Part shown: in pieces, positions 44,196 through 53,936 of the stretch
Layout: every line of letters begins with the position of its first letter
How positions within the stretch are numbered: position 1 is the stretch's first letter
DNA from: Thermomonas sp.
GTDB lineage: Bacteria; Pseudomonadota; Gammaproteobacteria; Xanthomonadales; Xanthomonadaceae
Assembly (NCBI RefSeq): GCF_020850895.1
Contig: NZ_JADZDS010000051.1
Coordinates: 1-64,000, forward strand
DNA length: 64,000 nucleotides
Direction: 5' to 3'
The notes under the pieces: generated by a model
Databases searched by the model: none
What the model was told of the DNA's origin: nothing
What the model saw: only the letters and a program-made list of their open reading frames with translations
Program-made: the position numbers and the translations under genes

Positions 44196-45857
44196 TCAAC
44201 GCGCCTGATACACCGGCTTGCCATCGACATAGGTGGCCTTGACGGTCAAGGTGCGCAACTGCGCCGCAGGCACCGCCAACGGGTCCTGCGCAAGCACCAC
44301 GAAATCGGCGCGCTTGCCGGGGGCGAGGCTGCCGACCTCGTGTTCGGAGAAGCCCGCGTACGCCGCCTCGAGGGTGAACCCACGCAGCGCTTCGAAGGCG
44401 GTCAATTCCTCCTGCGGCATCCAGCCACCGACCGGGCGTCCTTCGGGATCGGCGCGGGTGACGGCGGAATACAGGCCCAAGCGCGGATCGACCGATTCGA
44501 CCGGGAAGTCCGAGCCGAATGCAACGTGCGCGCCGGTGTCGCGCAACTGCCGCCACGCGTAGGCGCCGAGGATGCGCTGCGGCCCCAGCCGATCTTCCGC
44601 CCAGGGCATGTCGCTGGTGGCATGAGTCGGCTGCATCGAGGCGATCACGTGCATGCGCGCCAGCCGCGGCAGCACCTGCGGCGACAGGATCTGCGCATGT
44701 TCGATCCGCCAGCGGTGGTCGCCATCGACATCGCTGCCCAAGGCCTTGGCGTAGACATCGAGCACGATGCGGTTGGCACGATCGCCGATCGCGTGGATCG
44801 CCACCTGCACGCCGCAGCGATGCGCCTTGTCGGCGGCGATCTGGAGGTCGTCGGGCGAGGTCACCATCAGGCCCCGGTTGCCCGGGTCATCGCTGTAATC
44901 GGCCAGTAGCGCCGCGCCGCGGCTGCCCAAGGCGCCGTCGCCGACCAGCTTGACCGCCCGCATCTGCAGGCGACCGGAAGGATGCCGGTACAGGCCGTTC
45001 GTGCACAGCCAATCCAGCGCGGCGTGGTTGCCATCGGCCATCGCATACACGCGCAGCGGCACCTGCCCGTGATCGGCAAGCTGCTGGTAGACGCGCATTT
45101 CCTCCAACCGAATGCCGGCGTCATGCACACCGGTGAGGCCATGCGCCACCGCGGCCTGCATGGCGATCGCCAGTGCATGCTCGGTGGTGGCCGAGCTGAT
45201 GGCGGGGCGCGCCGCCTCGATCAGATCCATCGCGTTGTCGATGAAGACGCCATTGGCCTGGCCAGAGGCATCCCGGCGAATATTGCCGCCGTCCGGCTGC
45301 CAACTGCCGCTGAGGTCACGCCGCACCATTCGCATCGCGGCGCTATTCGCCCAGCCGGCATGGCCATCGACCCGATACAGCCACACCGGACGATCCGGGA
45401 ACGCGGCATCGAGGTCGGCAGCGGTCGGAAAGGCCTTGTCCGGCCAATCGTTCTGGTCCCAGCCGCGGCCGAGCAGCCACTCGCCAGGCTTCAGGTCCCG
45501 CGCCTTGGCGCGCAGGCGCGCGAGGATTTCGGCCTTGTCCGCGGTGCCGTCCAGCTCGGCGCTCATCATCGCCATGCCCAGGCTGGTGACATGGCCATGC
45601 GCGTCGATCAGGCCCGGAATGACGGTGGCATCACCCACGTCCAGCCGGGTTGCGCCCGGATAGTGCGCGAGCAGGGCATCCACCGCGCCCAGTTCGAGGA
45701 TCTTGCCGCTGGCATCAAAGGCCATCGCCTGCGCCACCGGATGGGAGGTATCCATGGTGTGGATACGATGGGCGGTCAGAACAGTGGTTTGCGCCAGCGC
45801 CGGCAGCCCCGCCATGCACAACAGCAATCCCGCGATCAGCTTGCCGAACCTTGCCAT
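44196..45857 (-). CDS. Exported amidohydrolase, YtcJ-like
   Basis: This 553-residue metal-dependent hydrolase has a signal peptide (IAGLLLCMAGLPALAQT). The amidohydrolase fold shows VIPGLIDAHGHVTSLGMAMM with the metal-binding HxH, LLGRGWDQNDWPDKAFPT, IHAIGDRANRIVLDVYA, HAQILSPQ with a metal-binding His, and FGSDFPVESVDPRLGLYSAV with the catalytic Asp. It belongs to the YtcJ/Nfda group of exported amidohydrolases, whose substrates are mostly unknown N-acyl compounds. It faces the diguanylate cyclase gene divergently across 173 bp. Only two bases separate its stop from miaB's. Confidence 0.92.
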   Translation of the reverse strand: MARFGKLIAGLLLCMAGLPALAQTTVLTAHRIHTMDTSHPVAQAMAFDASGKILELGAVDALLAHYPGATRLDVGDATVIPGLIDAHGHVTSLGMAMMSAELDGTADKAEILARLRAKARDLKPGEWLLGRGWDQNDWPDKAFPTAADLDAAFPDRPVWLYRVDGHAGWANSAAMRMVRRDLSGSWQPDGGNIRRDASGQANGVFIDNAMDLIEAARPAISSATTEHALAIAMQAAVAHGLTGVHDAGIRLEEMRVYQQLADHGQVPLRVYAMADGNHAALDWLCTNGLYRHPSGRLQMRAVKLVGDGALGSRGAALLADYSDDPGNRGLMVTSPDDLQIAADKAHRCGVQVAIHAIGDRANRIVLDVYAKALGSDVDGDHRWRIEHAQILSPQVLPRLARMHVIASMQPTHATSDMPWAEDRLGPQRILGAYAWRQLRDTGAHVAFGSDFPVESVDPRLGLYSAVTRADPEGRPVGGWMPQEELTAFEALRGFTLEAAYAGFSEHEVGSLAPGKRADFVVLAQDPLAVPAAQLRTLTVKATYVDGKPVYQAR

Positions 45858-46030
45858 CGTCTATCCCCATCCTCGCGGTACACATTTGGTCGGGACCACT
45901 GTACGTCAGCCCGGACGCTTCCCGAAAGCAGTTCTCGACAAACGATCCTCGAAAGCGAATCCCGAAGGCGGCAGCGACGTGTGATGGCTGCAACCTGCTA
46001 GTCTCGACGCGACGAGCGTGGGGATCGCGC

Positions 46031-49000
46031 ATGCGACGTGTTGGACTGGGCCTCTGCTGGGCAATGCTGGCGTGGTGCGGGTGCCCATTGCTCGCGATCG
46101 CCGGTGCGCCGGCGGCGGCGCCGGTCAAGCCCATACCGACCACCACCCTGGGCCACGTGATCGAGGATGCGCCACGCGCGTCACTACCCGCCGAATTCCC
46201 GGGGCGTGCGTGGCGGGTGTTTTCGGTCAACGACAGCTTGCCGGACAACATGGTCTACGCAATCACGCAGGACCCTGCCGGCCTGATCTACGCGGGGCTC
46301 GGCAACGGCATTGCGAGCTACGACGGTGGCGGCTGGACGCGCCTGCCCTTGCCTGGCGTCCACGGCGCGCATGCGGTGGGCGCGGTGCGGACGACGCCTG
46401 ATGGCGCGGTCTGGATCGGCGCCGATGGCGACGGCGTGTTCCGCCTGCACGCCGGACGTGTGGTCGCCGTGCCGGGACTTGCGGGCGATGCCCGTGTGGT
46501 CCATCAAATCGCGATCGCCAGTGGCAACAGCGTGTGGGCTGCCACCGGTGGCGGGCTGGCGCATTGCACGGCACAGCACTGCACGCTCGATGCCGGCTTG
46601 CAGGGACGCAAGGTCCTCAGCGTCAGTCCGGGTGGCGGGCCGAACGGGCCTTGCCTGTGGCTGGGCATCGCCGATGAAGGCTTGCGCCGCTACGACCTGA
46701 CGGCTGATGGCCGTCTCCTCGACAGCGGTTTCCTGTTTGCGCGCAAGGACGGCCTGCCCAATAGCGTTGTCGTCACCGTCGTGCAATGGGGCGGCCGCGA
46801 CGGTCGTGACCTGTGGATCGCCACCGGACGCGGGCTCGCACGATTCGATGGCCGGCGGCTGGTGCGTTACACCGCCGCCGTAGGTTTTCCCGGCTCGGTG
46901 ACGGCGTTGTTGCCGGGCCAAGGCCGTGATCGCGGCCTGCTGTTCGCCGCGCTGAAGCCCGGTGGCTTGGCGGTGATCCGTGCGGACGGAAGTTGGGGGC
47001 TGATCGGACCGGCGCAAGGACTGCCGGACAGTTCCGTGCAGGCGCTCGCCTACACCGGCCAAGGCAGCGGTGCGCCGTTGCTGTGGGTGGGCACTTCCGA
47101 AGGCGGCGTGGCACGTGCCGATCCGGAACGCTGGCAGTTACTTGACGAGCGACGTGACGTGCCCACCCGCGGCATGGCCGGGCTGGGGCGCGTGCGGTTT
47201 CTGGATGGGGTGGAGACCCTGTGGATGGGCTCCGCTGCAGGCACCCGCCGACTCACCAGCGACGGCTGGGAACCTGTGCCCGGGCTTCCCGATGGGGTCA
47301 CGGCGGACATGGTCGATACCTCCGACGGCGCGCTGTGGATGGCGACCCGCGAGGGACTTTGGCGATTGCAGGGCAAGCGGCGTGAGTTGTTCACCACCGA
47401 CAACTCGCCCCTGCCCGCCGTCTACGTCCACAAACTCGTGGTCGAGCACCAAGCCACCGGCGATGTGTTGTGGATTGCTACCAATCACGGTCTGGCGCGC
47501 TGGAGTGCCGCCGAAGGATTGCGTCGCGAAGTCGCGCCACCCCTGTTGCCGGCGGGCAGCACGATCACCGCCATGGCCGTGGCGGGTTTGGGCGATGAAG
47601 CCCCAGATTTCTGGATGGCGACGGAGACGCGGCTGCTTCGCCGCCACCACGGGCAGTGGCAAGCAATGGCCGGCGACTGCTTGCGCGATGCAACCGTGAC
47701 CACATTGGTCGGGCATCGTGGCCCGCGCGGCGGCGAACTGTGGATCGGCACCAATGGCCCCGTGGTCCGCGTGCGTTCCGACGGCTGCGAACGGCGCGAC
47801 GGGCTGTTCCAGGGCGGTGGCATCAGTCAGCTTGCGTTCGACACGCGCGGTCAGGTCTGGCTGTTCGGCGAAGCTGGCGTCGCCCGCATGGACACCTCGG
47901 TCGACACCCGCTTGGCGATGGCGCCCATGGTCCAGCATGGCGGCGAGGATGGCTTGTTTGCGCGCGATTTCCTGCCCGATCGCGGCGTGGCGATGGATGA
48001 TCGTGGCCGTCTCTGGGTGGCCAGCACGGCCGCTCTGCAAATGATCGACACGAGCTACACGCCGCCACCGATCGACGATGCCCGCCTGCTCTGGCAAAGC
48101 GCCAGCGCGGGCGAAAACAGACAGCCGCTGGCCGCCGGCGCGGAACTGCCCGCCGGGACCTCACCTTTGGAGTTTTCTGCGCGCCTGCTCGCGTTCGGGC
48201 GCGAGGGCAGCAACCGCTATCGGGTGCAATTGATCGGCCTGCATGACGCGCCGCTGCCGTGGTCCTCCGACAACCGATTCGTGTTCAACCGCCTTGGCGC
48301 GGGCGACTATCAAGTGCTGCTTTGGGGACGCGATGCCGAAGGCAAGGTCGTCGGCCCGCTGCGGCTGCCGTTCCGGATCCTGGCACCGTGGTGGCAACGA
48401 TCGTGGGCGCTGGCGCTGTGGGCATTGATGCTGGTCGCCAGCGGCCTGCTGCTGGGCTGGTGGCGGAGCCGTTCGCTGCGCCTGCGGGCACGCGAACTCG
48501 CCGATGAAGTCGCCGCACGCACCGGCGAATTGGCCGACGCCAACCGCCAGCTTGAAGCGATGGCGCGCACCGATACGCTGACCGGCCTGCACAACCGTCG
48601 CCACGCCCTCGATGTCCTGCCCAACCTGGTCCACCGCGATGATCGTCGCCGCCACGACGGCGCGGCGGAACGGTTGTTGCTGGTGTTGATCGACGTGGAC
48701 CATTTCAAGCACGTCAATGACAGCCACGGGCATGCCATCGGCGACGTGGTGCTGCAGGAGGTGGCGCAGCGACTCCAGGGTGCCTTGCGCACGGGCGACA
48801 TGCTGGTGCGCTGGGGTGGCGAGGAATTCCTGATCGCCCTCGACGGTTGCGCGCCCGCCCATGCAGCAGGACGCGTGCTTGCCTTGCTGGCGGCGACCAG
48901 CGATACGCCCGTGGCCATCGATGGCGGCACGCTGCGGATTTCGGTGTCAGCCGGCGTGGCCTGTTACGCACCGCCCGAGGACAACGATCTGCGCCACCTC

Positions 49001-49153
49001 GATCAGGCCATGCATCAGGCGATCGCGCGCGCGGACGCCGCCCTCTACGAGGCCAAGCGAGGCGGGCGTGACCGCGCCGTGCTGGCGACGGACGACGTCG
49101 ATGACCCGGCGCGCTGGCAGCACCAGCCACGCAAGCGCGTCGAAGTCCGCTGA
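46031..49153 (+). CDS. Periplasmic-propeller sensor diguanylate cyclase
   Basis: This 1040-residue one-piece signalling protein has a signal peptide and a large periplasmic sensor of repeated beta-propeller units, with blades such as AWRVFSVNDSLPDNMVYAIT and DGAVWIGADGDGVFRLHAGR. A Y_Y_Y-like domain follows (SNRYRVQLIGLHDAPLPWSS), then a transmembrane helix at ~787-811 and a coiled coil. The GGDEF domain starts at TDTLTGLHNRRHALDVL (~843) and carries an intact GGEEF around residue 928. It should make c-di-GMP in response to a periplasmic ligand. The ATG at 46031 opens the signal peptide; the frame is open much further upstream as a shadow. Confidence 0.93.
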   Translation: MRRVGLGLCWAMLAWCGCPLLAIAGAPAAAPVKPIPTTTLGHVIEDAPRASLPAEFPGRAWRVFSVNDSLPDNMVYAITQDPAGLIYAGLGNGIASYDGGGWTRLPLPGVHGAHAVGAVRTTPDGAVWIGADGDGVFRLHAGRVVAVPGLAGDARVVHQIAIASGNSVWAATGGGLAHCTAQHCTLDAGLQGRKVLSVSPGGGPNGPCLWLGIADEGLRRYDLTADGRLLDSGFLFARKDGLPNSVVVTVVQWGGRDGRDLWIATGRGLARFDGRRLVRYTAAVGFPGSVTALLPGQGRDRGLLFAALKPGGLAVIRADGSWGLIGPAQGLPDSSVQALAYTGQGSGAPLLWVGTSEGGVARADPERWQLLDERRDVPTRGMAGLGRVRFLDGVETLWMGSAAGTRRLTSDGWEPVPGLPDGVTADMVDTSDGALWMATREGLWRLQGKRRELFTTDNSPLPAVYVHKLVVEHQATGDVLWIATNHGLARWSAAEGLRREVAPPLLPAGSTITAMAVAGLGDEAPDFWMATETRLLRRHHGQWQAMAGDCLRDATVTTLVGHRGPRGGELWIGTNGPVVRVRSDGCERRDGLFQGGGISQLAFDTRGQVWLFGEAGVARMDTSVDTRLAMAPMVQHGGEDGLFARDFLPDRGVAMDDRGRLWVASTAALQMIDTSYTPPPIDDARLLWQSASAGENRQPLAAGAELPAGTSPLEFSARLLAFGREGSNRYRVQLIGLHDAPLPWSSDNRFVFNRLGAGDYQVLLWGRDAEGKVVGPLRLPFRILAPWWQRSWALALWALMLVASGLLLGWWRSRSLRLRARELADEVAARTGELADANRQLEAMARTDTLTGLHNRRHALDVLPNLVHRDDRRRHDGAAERLLLVLIDVDHFKHVNDSHGHAIGDVVLQEVAQRLQGALRTGDMLVRWGGEEFLIALDGCAPAHAAGRVLALLAATSDTPVAIDGGTLRISVSAGVACYAPPEDNDLRHLDQAMHQAIARADAALYEAKRGGRDRAVLATDDVDDPARWQHQPRKRVEVR

Positions 49154-49168
49154 AGCCGGACGATCCGA

Positions 49169-50251
49169 TCAATCCAGCCGCTTGCGGAAGCGCAGGGTCG
49201 CGAAGCTCATCATCGCCACGGTGAACACCAGCAGGGCCAGCAGGTCCGACCACATCGATTCCATGTCTGAACCGCGCAACATCACCCCGCGAATCAAGCG
49301 CATGAAGTGGGTCAAGGGCAAGACTTCGGCGATCCACTGCACGATGATCGGCATGCCGTCGAACGGGAACATGAAACCGGACAGCAGGATCGACGGCAGG
49401 AACAGGAAAAACGCCATCTGCATGGCCTGAAACTGGGTCTTGGCCAAGGTCGAAATCAGCAGGCCAAGACTGAGGTTGGCGACCACCAGCAAGGCCGAGA
49501 CCACGTAGACATCAAACAGGCCGCCGCGGATCGGCACCTGGAACAGCAGCGCGCCCAGCAACAGGACCAGCGTCACCTGCACCAACCCGGCTGCGATGTA
49601 CGGCAATACCTTGCCGACCATCAAGGCCGCGCTCGACACCGGTGTGGTGATCAGCAGTTCGAGGTTGCCGCGCTCGCGTTCGCGCACGATCGACATCGCG
49701 GTGAACATCACCATCGTCATCGTCAGGATCACGCCGATCAGTCCCGGCACCACATTGATCGCGGAGATGCGCGCCGGGTTGTACAGCGGCAACACCGCGA
49801 TCTGCGTTGCCGGAATTGCCGTACCCCCGTCCAGCGGCATCAGCGCCAGCTGGCGTGCGGCCGCCTGCACGGACGTGTCGCTGCCATCGACCAGCACTTG
49901 CACCGCTTCCCTGCCCTCGGCGCGCCGGCGCTCGAAATCCGCCGGGATGACCACGCCGACCTTGATCGTCCCCGCGTGCAGCAGCGCTTGCAGGTCCTGC
50001 GGCAGCTGGGCGCTGGCCACCGGCCGCACTACACCGGTGGCGAACAGATCCTGCACGAACGTGCGCGAGCCACTGGTGTCGGCCATGTCGGCCACCGCCG
50101 CCGGCAGGTTGCGCACATCGATGTTGATCGCATAGCCGAACAGCAGCAGTTGCATGGTCGGGATGCCGATCATCATCGCCATCGTCATCCGGTCGCGCGC
50201 CATCTGCCGCACTTCCTTCCACATCACCGCGAGGACCTGCTGCAGGTTCAT
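49169..50251 (-). CDS. ABC-2 type transporter permease (YbhS/YhhJ-like)
   Basis: This 360-residue membrane subunit has one N-terminal helix (MTMAMMIGIPTMQLLLFGYA), a large periplasmic domain (about residues 40-170) and a C-terminal bundle of five helices. The end contains LTMTMVMFTAMSIVRERERG and PLTHFMRLIRGVMLRGSDME, typical of the YhhJ/YbhS/YbhR group. The ATG at 50251 overlaps the ATPase stop by four bases. It completes a TetR-HlyD-ATPase-permease operon that exports an unknown, probably toxic, small molecule. Confidence 0.92.
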   Translation of the reverse strand: MNLQQVLAVMWKEVRQMARDRMTMAMMIGIPTMQLLLFGYAINIDVRNLPAAVADMADTSGSRTFVQDLFATGVVRPVASAQLPQDLQALLHAGTIKVGVVIPADFERRRAEGREAVQVLVDGSDTSVQAAARQLALMPLDGGTAIPATQIAVLPLYNPARISAINVVPGLIGVILTMTMVMFTAMSIVRERERGNLELLITTPVSSAALMVGKVLPYIAAGLVQVTLVLLLGALLFQVPIRGGLFDVYVVSALLVVANLSLGLLISTLAKTQFQAMQMAFFLFLPSILLSGFMFPFDGMPIIVQWIAEVLPLTHFMRLIRGVMLRGSDMESMWSDLLALLVFTVAMMSFATLRFRKRLD

Positions 50252-51198
50252 GCCGCGCGCGCCTCCGCCTGCCTGTGGGTGGCGGACACGAACACGTCCT
50301 CCAGGTTCGGCTCGATATCGCTGACCTCGGCATCGATGGCCTGCACCCGCAGCGCGTCGCGCAGATGGCGTGCGGGATCGGCAAGACCGGGCGCGCACAG
50401 CACGCGCAATTCGTTGCCGATCTGGGCCACGCTGAGGATGCCCTCGATGCCATGCAATGCCAGCTGCGCGCGGCGCGGCTGCTGCGCCAGCACACCCAGC
50501 GTGCGTCCAGACAACCGCGCCGCCAGCGCCGCCGGCGCGCCATCGGCGACCAGGCGGCCACTGTCGAGGATGGCGAGCCGGTGGCAGCGTTCGGCCTCGT
50601 CCATGTAATGGGTGGAAACCAGGATGGTGGTGCCGGCATCGACGAGGTCGAAGAGTTTTTCCCAGAATGCGCGGCGCGACTCCGGATCGACCGCGCTGGT
50701 CGGCTCGTCGAGGAACAGCAGTTCAGGACCGTGCACCACCGCACCGGCCAAGGCCAGCCGCTGTTTCTGGCCGCCGCTCATGGTGCCGGCCAATTGCCGC
50801 GCACGATCCGCGAGATCGTAGGTCTGCAGCAACTCATCCACCCGCCGCCGGCGTGCGCTACGCGGCAAGCCCTGCACGGTGGCGAGGAAATCGAGGTTCT
50901 CGCGCACGCTGAGGTCTTCGTACAACGAGAACTTCTGGGTCATGTAGCCGATCCGCCGACGCAGCGCCTCCGCCTGCTTCGGAATGTCGAGGCCGAGGAC
51001 TTCGATGGTGCCTTCGCTCGGCGTCAACAGGCCGCACAGCATGCGGATGGTGGTGGACTTGCCCGACCCATTGGGGCCGAGGAAGCCGTACACGCAGGCG
51101 CGCGGCACGGCGAGATCGACGTGATCCACCGCCAGCAGCGCGCCGAAGCGCTTGCTGATGCCGCGGGCACGGATCGCGATGTCGTCCTCAGCGCGCAT
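50248..51198 (-). CDS. ABC transporter ATP-binding protein of the efflux operon
   Basis: This 316-residue ATPase shows Walker A FLGPNGSGKSTTIRMLCGLL, signature TMSGGQKQRLALAGAVVHGP and Walker B ELLFLDEPTSAVDPESRR, with the H-loop in ILVSTHYMDEAERCH. A single nucleotide-binding domain plus a ~70-residue C-terminal extension matches ABC-2 drug exporters. E. coli YbhF carries two such domains, so this one would work as a homodimer. It overlaps the HlyD gene by 11 bases and the permease gene by four. Confidence 0.93.
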   Translation of the reverse strand: MRAEDDIAIRARGISKRFGALLAVDHVDLAVPRACVYGFLGPNGSGKSTTIRMLCGLLTPSEGTIEVLGLDIPKQAEALRRRIGYMTQKFSLYEDLSVRENLDFLATVQGLPRSARRRRVDELLQTYDLADRARQLAGTMSGGQKQRLALAGAVVHGPELLFLDEPTSAVDPESRRAFWEKLFDLVDAGTTILVSTHYMDEAERCHRLAILDSGRLVADGAPAALAARLSGRTLGVLAQQPRRAQLALHGIEGILSVAQIGNELRVLCAPGLADPARHLRDALRVQAIDAEVSDIEPNLEDVFVSATHRQAEARAA

Positions 51199-52147
51199 GC
51201 GCGATGCCCACGAACTCGACCCGCACCGGCAGCCCTGCCGGCAAATCGCCGGGATGATCCAGCACGACCTCGGCGATGTAGCTCAAGCGCGCGGCGTCAT
51301 CGCCATTCAGGGCGTAGTACGGGGTGAACACCGGTTCGCTGCGCACCATCCGCACATGCCCTGCGAAGCTTCCATCGCGGCCATCGACGAACACCTGCGC
51401 CGCCATCCCGGGCTTCACGTCCGCGCGCATGCGCTCCGGCACGTACACGCGGGCATGCGGTGCATCGCCGACCAAGAGGATGGCCAAGGGCGCACCGATC
51501 GGCGCCTGATCACCGAGCTTGTACGGCAGGCTGTCGACACGTCCCGCGCGCGGCGCGGTGATATCGAGCTTGCCCAGCGTTGCCGACTGCGCCGCAGCCT
51601 CTGCTTGCGCGGCAGCGGCGGCGGCTTCGCCCTGCGCGATGTCCTCGCTGCGCGTGCCATGCAGCAATTCGGCCAGCGCCGCTTGGGCGGCACGCACCTG
51701 GCCATCGGCATTGCCGGCGGCGGCACGGGCGCGGTCAACTTCGGCAGCGGCCACCAGCTTGCGTTGGCCGAGCGGCCGCAGGCGCTCGTAATAGGCCCGC
51801 GCATCCACGGCCTGCGCCTGCGCGGAGGCCAGCATCGCCCGTGCCTGCGCGATCTGTTCGCTGCGTGGCCCGGCGCGCAGTTCCGCCAGCGCCGCGTCGC
51901 CCTGCCGCGCCAACGCCCGCGCTGCATCCAGTTGCGCCTGCGTGCGGGTCAGCTCCAGTTGCAACAAGCGCGTGCCTGCGGCGACCTGCTGGCCTTCGTG
52001 CACATCGATGGCAACGATCTTCTCCGCCGCCGGAGCCGGCAAGCTGATCCGATCCCATTCCAGCGTCCCCAAAACCTGCGGCGACGATTGATTGCACGCG
52101 GTCAGCGACAACGCCAGCGCGAAGCCCAGCAGCGCCTTGTTGTTCAT
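51188..52147 (-). CDS. HlyD-family membrane fusion lipoprotein (YbhG-like)
   Basis: This periplasmic adaptor of 319 residues has a lipoprotein signal (LLGFALALSLTACNQSS, lipobox LTAC). The first half of the barrel-sandwich (IVAIDVHEGQQVAAGTRLLQ) is followed by a long helical hairpin (about residues 60-190, rich in AQAAL repeats). Then come PRAGRVDSLPYKLGDQAPIG and a beta-barrel. It should bridge the inner-membrane ABC transporter and an outer-membrane TolC-type channel encoded elsewhere. It overlaps the TetR stop by four bases. Confidence 0.92.
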   Translation of the reverse strand: MNNKALLGFALALSLTACNQSSPQVLGTLEWDRISLPAPAAEKIVAIDVHEGQQVAAGTRLLQLELTRTQAQLDAARALARQGDAALAELRAGPRSEQIAQARAMLASAQAQAVDARAYYERLRPLGQRKLVAAAEVDRARAAAGNADGQVRAAQAALAELLHGTRSEDIAQGEAAAAAAQAEAAAQSATLGKLDITAPRAGRVDSLPYKLGDQAPIGAPLAILLVGDAPHARVYVPERMRADVKPGMAAQVFVDGRDGSFAGHVRMVRSEPVFTPYYALNGDDAARLSYIAEVVLDHPGDLPAGLPVRVEFVGIAHAR

Positions 52148-52866
52148 GGTTTGAGCTCCAGTCCGCGATCAAGCAAGGCCAGGGCGTGCCGGCGCACGTC
52201 GTCCATGCCGAGGTCATTGGCTTCGAACATCTGCCGCCAGATCGGCGCACCGGCAGCCGGGAACAGGGTCAGCCCGATCAGCGTCGGCAACAGCAGGCGC
52301 GGGTCGAGATCGGTGTTGAGTCGCCCTTGCGCCTGCGCCGTGGCAAAGCGTTGCGCCAGCATCCGCGCCAGGTCCGGGGCGATCCGGGTCAGCAGCAGAT
52401 TGCGCAGTGCGCCGCCTTCGCACAGCACCTCCCGCACCCACAGCTGCGGCCACCACGGATAACGCTTGACCGCCTCGGTGACACCGAACACGAAAGCAGC
52501 CACCACGTCGGCAACATCGTCGCCGGCTGCGGCCACACGCTCGCGCACCTGCAGGAAGGCCGGCATCGCACGCGTCTCGATCACCGCCTCCAGCAGTTGC
52601 GCCTTGTCGCCGAAGTAGTAATGCGCAAGCGCCGGCGTCACCCCCGATTCGGCGGCGATATCGCGCAAGCTGGTGGCGGCAATGCCGTTGCGCACGAAGC
52701 AGGCAAGTGCACCGTCGAGCAGGCGCTCGCGCTGGTCGGGGGCATCGATCCGTGGACGCCCGGGTGTCCGCTTGCGTGGCTTGGCTGCGCTCTTTGCCGC
52801 CGGCGTGGATGCGGGCTTGGATGCGGCCGCTGCCCGTCCAGTACGAGATTTACGTGAGCTTGTCAT
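52144..52866 (-). CDS. TetR-family repressor of the ABC efflux operon
   Basis: This 240-residue regulator has a basic, Ala/Lys-rich N-terminal tail and a TetR helix-turn-helix: ERLLDGALACFVRNGIAATS, then LRDIAAESGVTPALAHYYFG. The C-terminal ligand domain (FVFGVTEAVKRYPWWPQLWV) resembles E. coli CecR (YbiH). It heads the TetR-HlyD-ATPase-permease operon, like cecR-ybhGFSR. A perfect palindrome at its own promoter (52874-52897) is the likely operator, implying autorepression relieved by a drug-like ligand. Confidence 0.92.
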   Translation of the reverse strand: MTSSRKSRTGRAAAASKPASTPAAKSAAKPRKRTPGRPRIDAPDQRERLLDGALACFVRNGIAATSLRDIAAESGVTPALAHYYFGDKAQLLEAVIETRAMPAFLQVRERVAAAGDDVADVVAAFVFGVTEAVKRYPWWPQLWVREVLCEGGALRNLLLTRIAPDLARMLAQRFATAQAQGRLNTDLDPRLLLPTLIGLTLFPAAGAPIWRQMFEANDLGMDDVRRHALALLDRGLELKP

Positions 52867-52873
52867 GCGCTAA

Positions 52874-52897
52874 ATTTAATTCATTGTTTAATTAAAT
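52874..52897. promoter_or_regulatory. Palindromic operator for the TetR regulator
   Basis: ATTTAATT-N8-AATTAAAT is a perfect 24-bp palindrome in a very AT-rich island. It lies 8 bp before the tetR ATG. On the minus strand a TTGCAT (52897-52902) and TTAAAT (52874-52879), 17 bp apart, would make the operator cover the spacer of the tetR promoter. The same site is about 55 bp upstream of ybeZ, so it could also affect that gene. Confidence 0.7.
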
Positions 52898-52951
52898 GCA
52901 ATCATGACGCATGGATGCGGCATTGCCGGACAAACGCGCTACCCTTTCGCG

Positions 52952-53935
52952 ATGCCCACACAACACGATTTCAGCCTCGAACCTGATGACACCGAACGGC
53001 TGGCCAACCTGTCCGGTCCGTTCGACGCCCACCTTCGCCTGATCGAGCTTCGCCTCGGCGTGGAGATCGCCAATCGCGGCTGCGTGTTCAGGATCAGTGG
53101 CGATGACAGGGCGGTGGCGCAGGCCGAACGCCTGTTACGCCAGCTTTGGGACGAGGCCGAACACGAAGCCCTGGACGATCATGCCGTGCACCTGCGGTTG
53201 GGGGCGTTCGCGGGCGATGGTGCGACCGCCGTTGCCACCGGGAGCGAGACTGCCCAGGACGTGGCGGTGCGGGTCAAGCGCGGCACCCTGCGCGGGCGCG
53301 GCGACAATCAGCGGCATTACCTGCAGCGCATCGCCAGCCACGACATCAACTTCGGGGTCGGTCCGGCCGGTACCGGCAAGACCTTCCTCGCCGTTGCCAT
53401 GGCCGTGGAAGCGCTGAACCAGTCACGCGTGCAGCGCTTGATCCTGGTGCGACCCGCCGTCGAAGCCGGCGAAAAGCTCGGTTTCCTGCCGGGCGATTTG
53501 ACCCAGAAGGTCGATCCCTACCTGCGTCCGCTGTATGACGCGCTGTACGAAATGCTCGGCGTCGACAAGGTGGCGCGCCTGCTGGAACGCAACGTCATCG
53601 AGATAGCGCCACTGGCCTACATGCGCGGACGCACCCTGAACGATGCCTTCGTGATCCTCGATGAAGCGCAGAACACCAGCATCGAGCAGATGAAGATGTT
53701 CCTGACCCGGCTCGGCTTCGGCAGCACCGCGGTGATCACCGGCGACCTCACCCAGATTGACTTACCCAAGCACCAGAAATCCGGCCTGAAGGACGCGGCG
53801 GAAGTGCTACGCGGCGTGGAAGGGGTGAGTTTCACGTTCTTCGAAGCACGCGACGTGGTGCGGCATCCATTGGTGGCACGCATCGTCAATGCCTACGAAG
53901 CGCGTGATGCGCGAAACAACATGATCGGAGACTGA
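52952..53935 (+). CDS. ybeZ: PhoH-like ATPase (YbeZ)
   Basis: YbeZ is a PhoH-family P-loop ATPase that acts with YbeY in 16S rRNA maturation and ribosome quality control. The 327 residues contain an N-terminal KH-like part, then [20 protein letters not shown] (Walker A), [20 protein letters not shown] and [20 protein letters not shown] (Walker B). The ATG at 52952 matches homologues; the earlier in-frame ATG adds 16 residues without family support. An unknown exported protein gene is inserted between it and ybeY. Confidence 0.95.
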   Translation: MPTQHDFSLEPDDTERLANLSGPFDAHLRLIELRLGVEIANRGCVFRISGDDRAVAQAERLLRQLWDEAEHEALDDHAVHLRLGAFAGDGATAVATGSETAQDVAVRVKRGTLRGRGDNQRHYLQRIASHDINFGVGPAGTGKTFLAVAMAVEALNQSRVQRLILVRPAVEAGEKLGFLPGDLTQKVDPYLRPLYDALYEMLGVDKVARLLERNVIEIAPLAYMRGRTLNDAFVILDEAQNTSIEQMKMFLTRLGFGSTAVITGDLTQIDLPKHQKSGLKDAAEVLRGVEGVSFTFFEARDVVRHPLVARIVNAYEARDARNNMIGD

Positions 53936-53936
53936 C

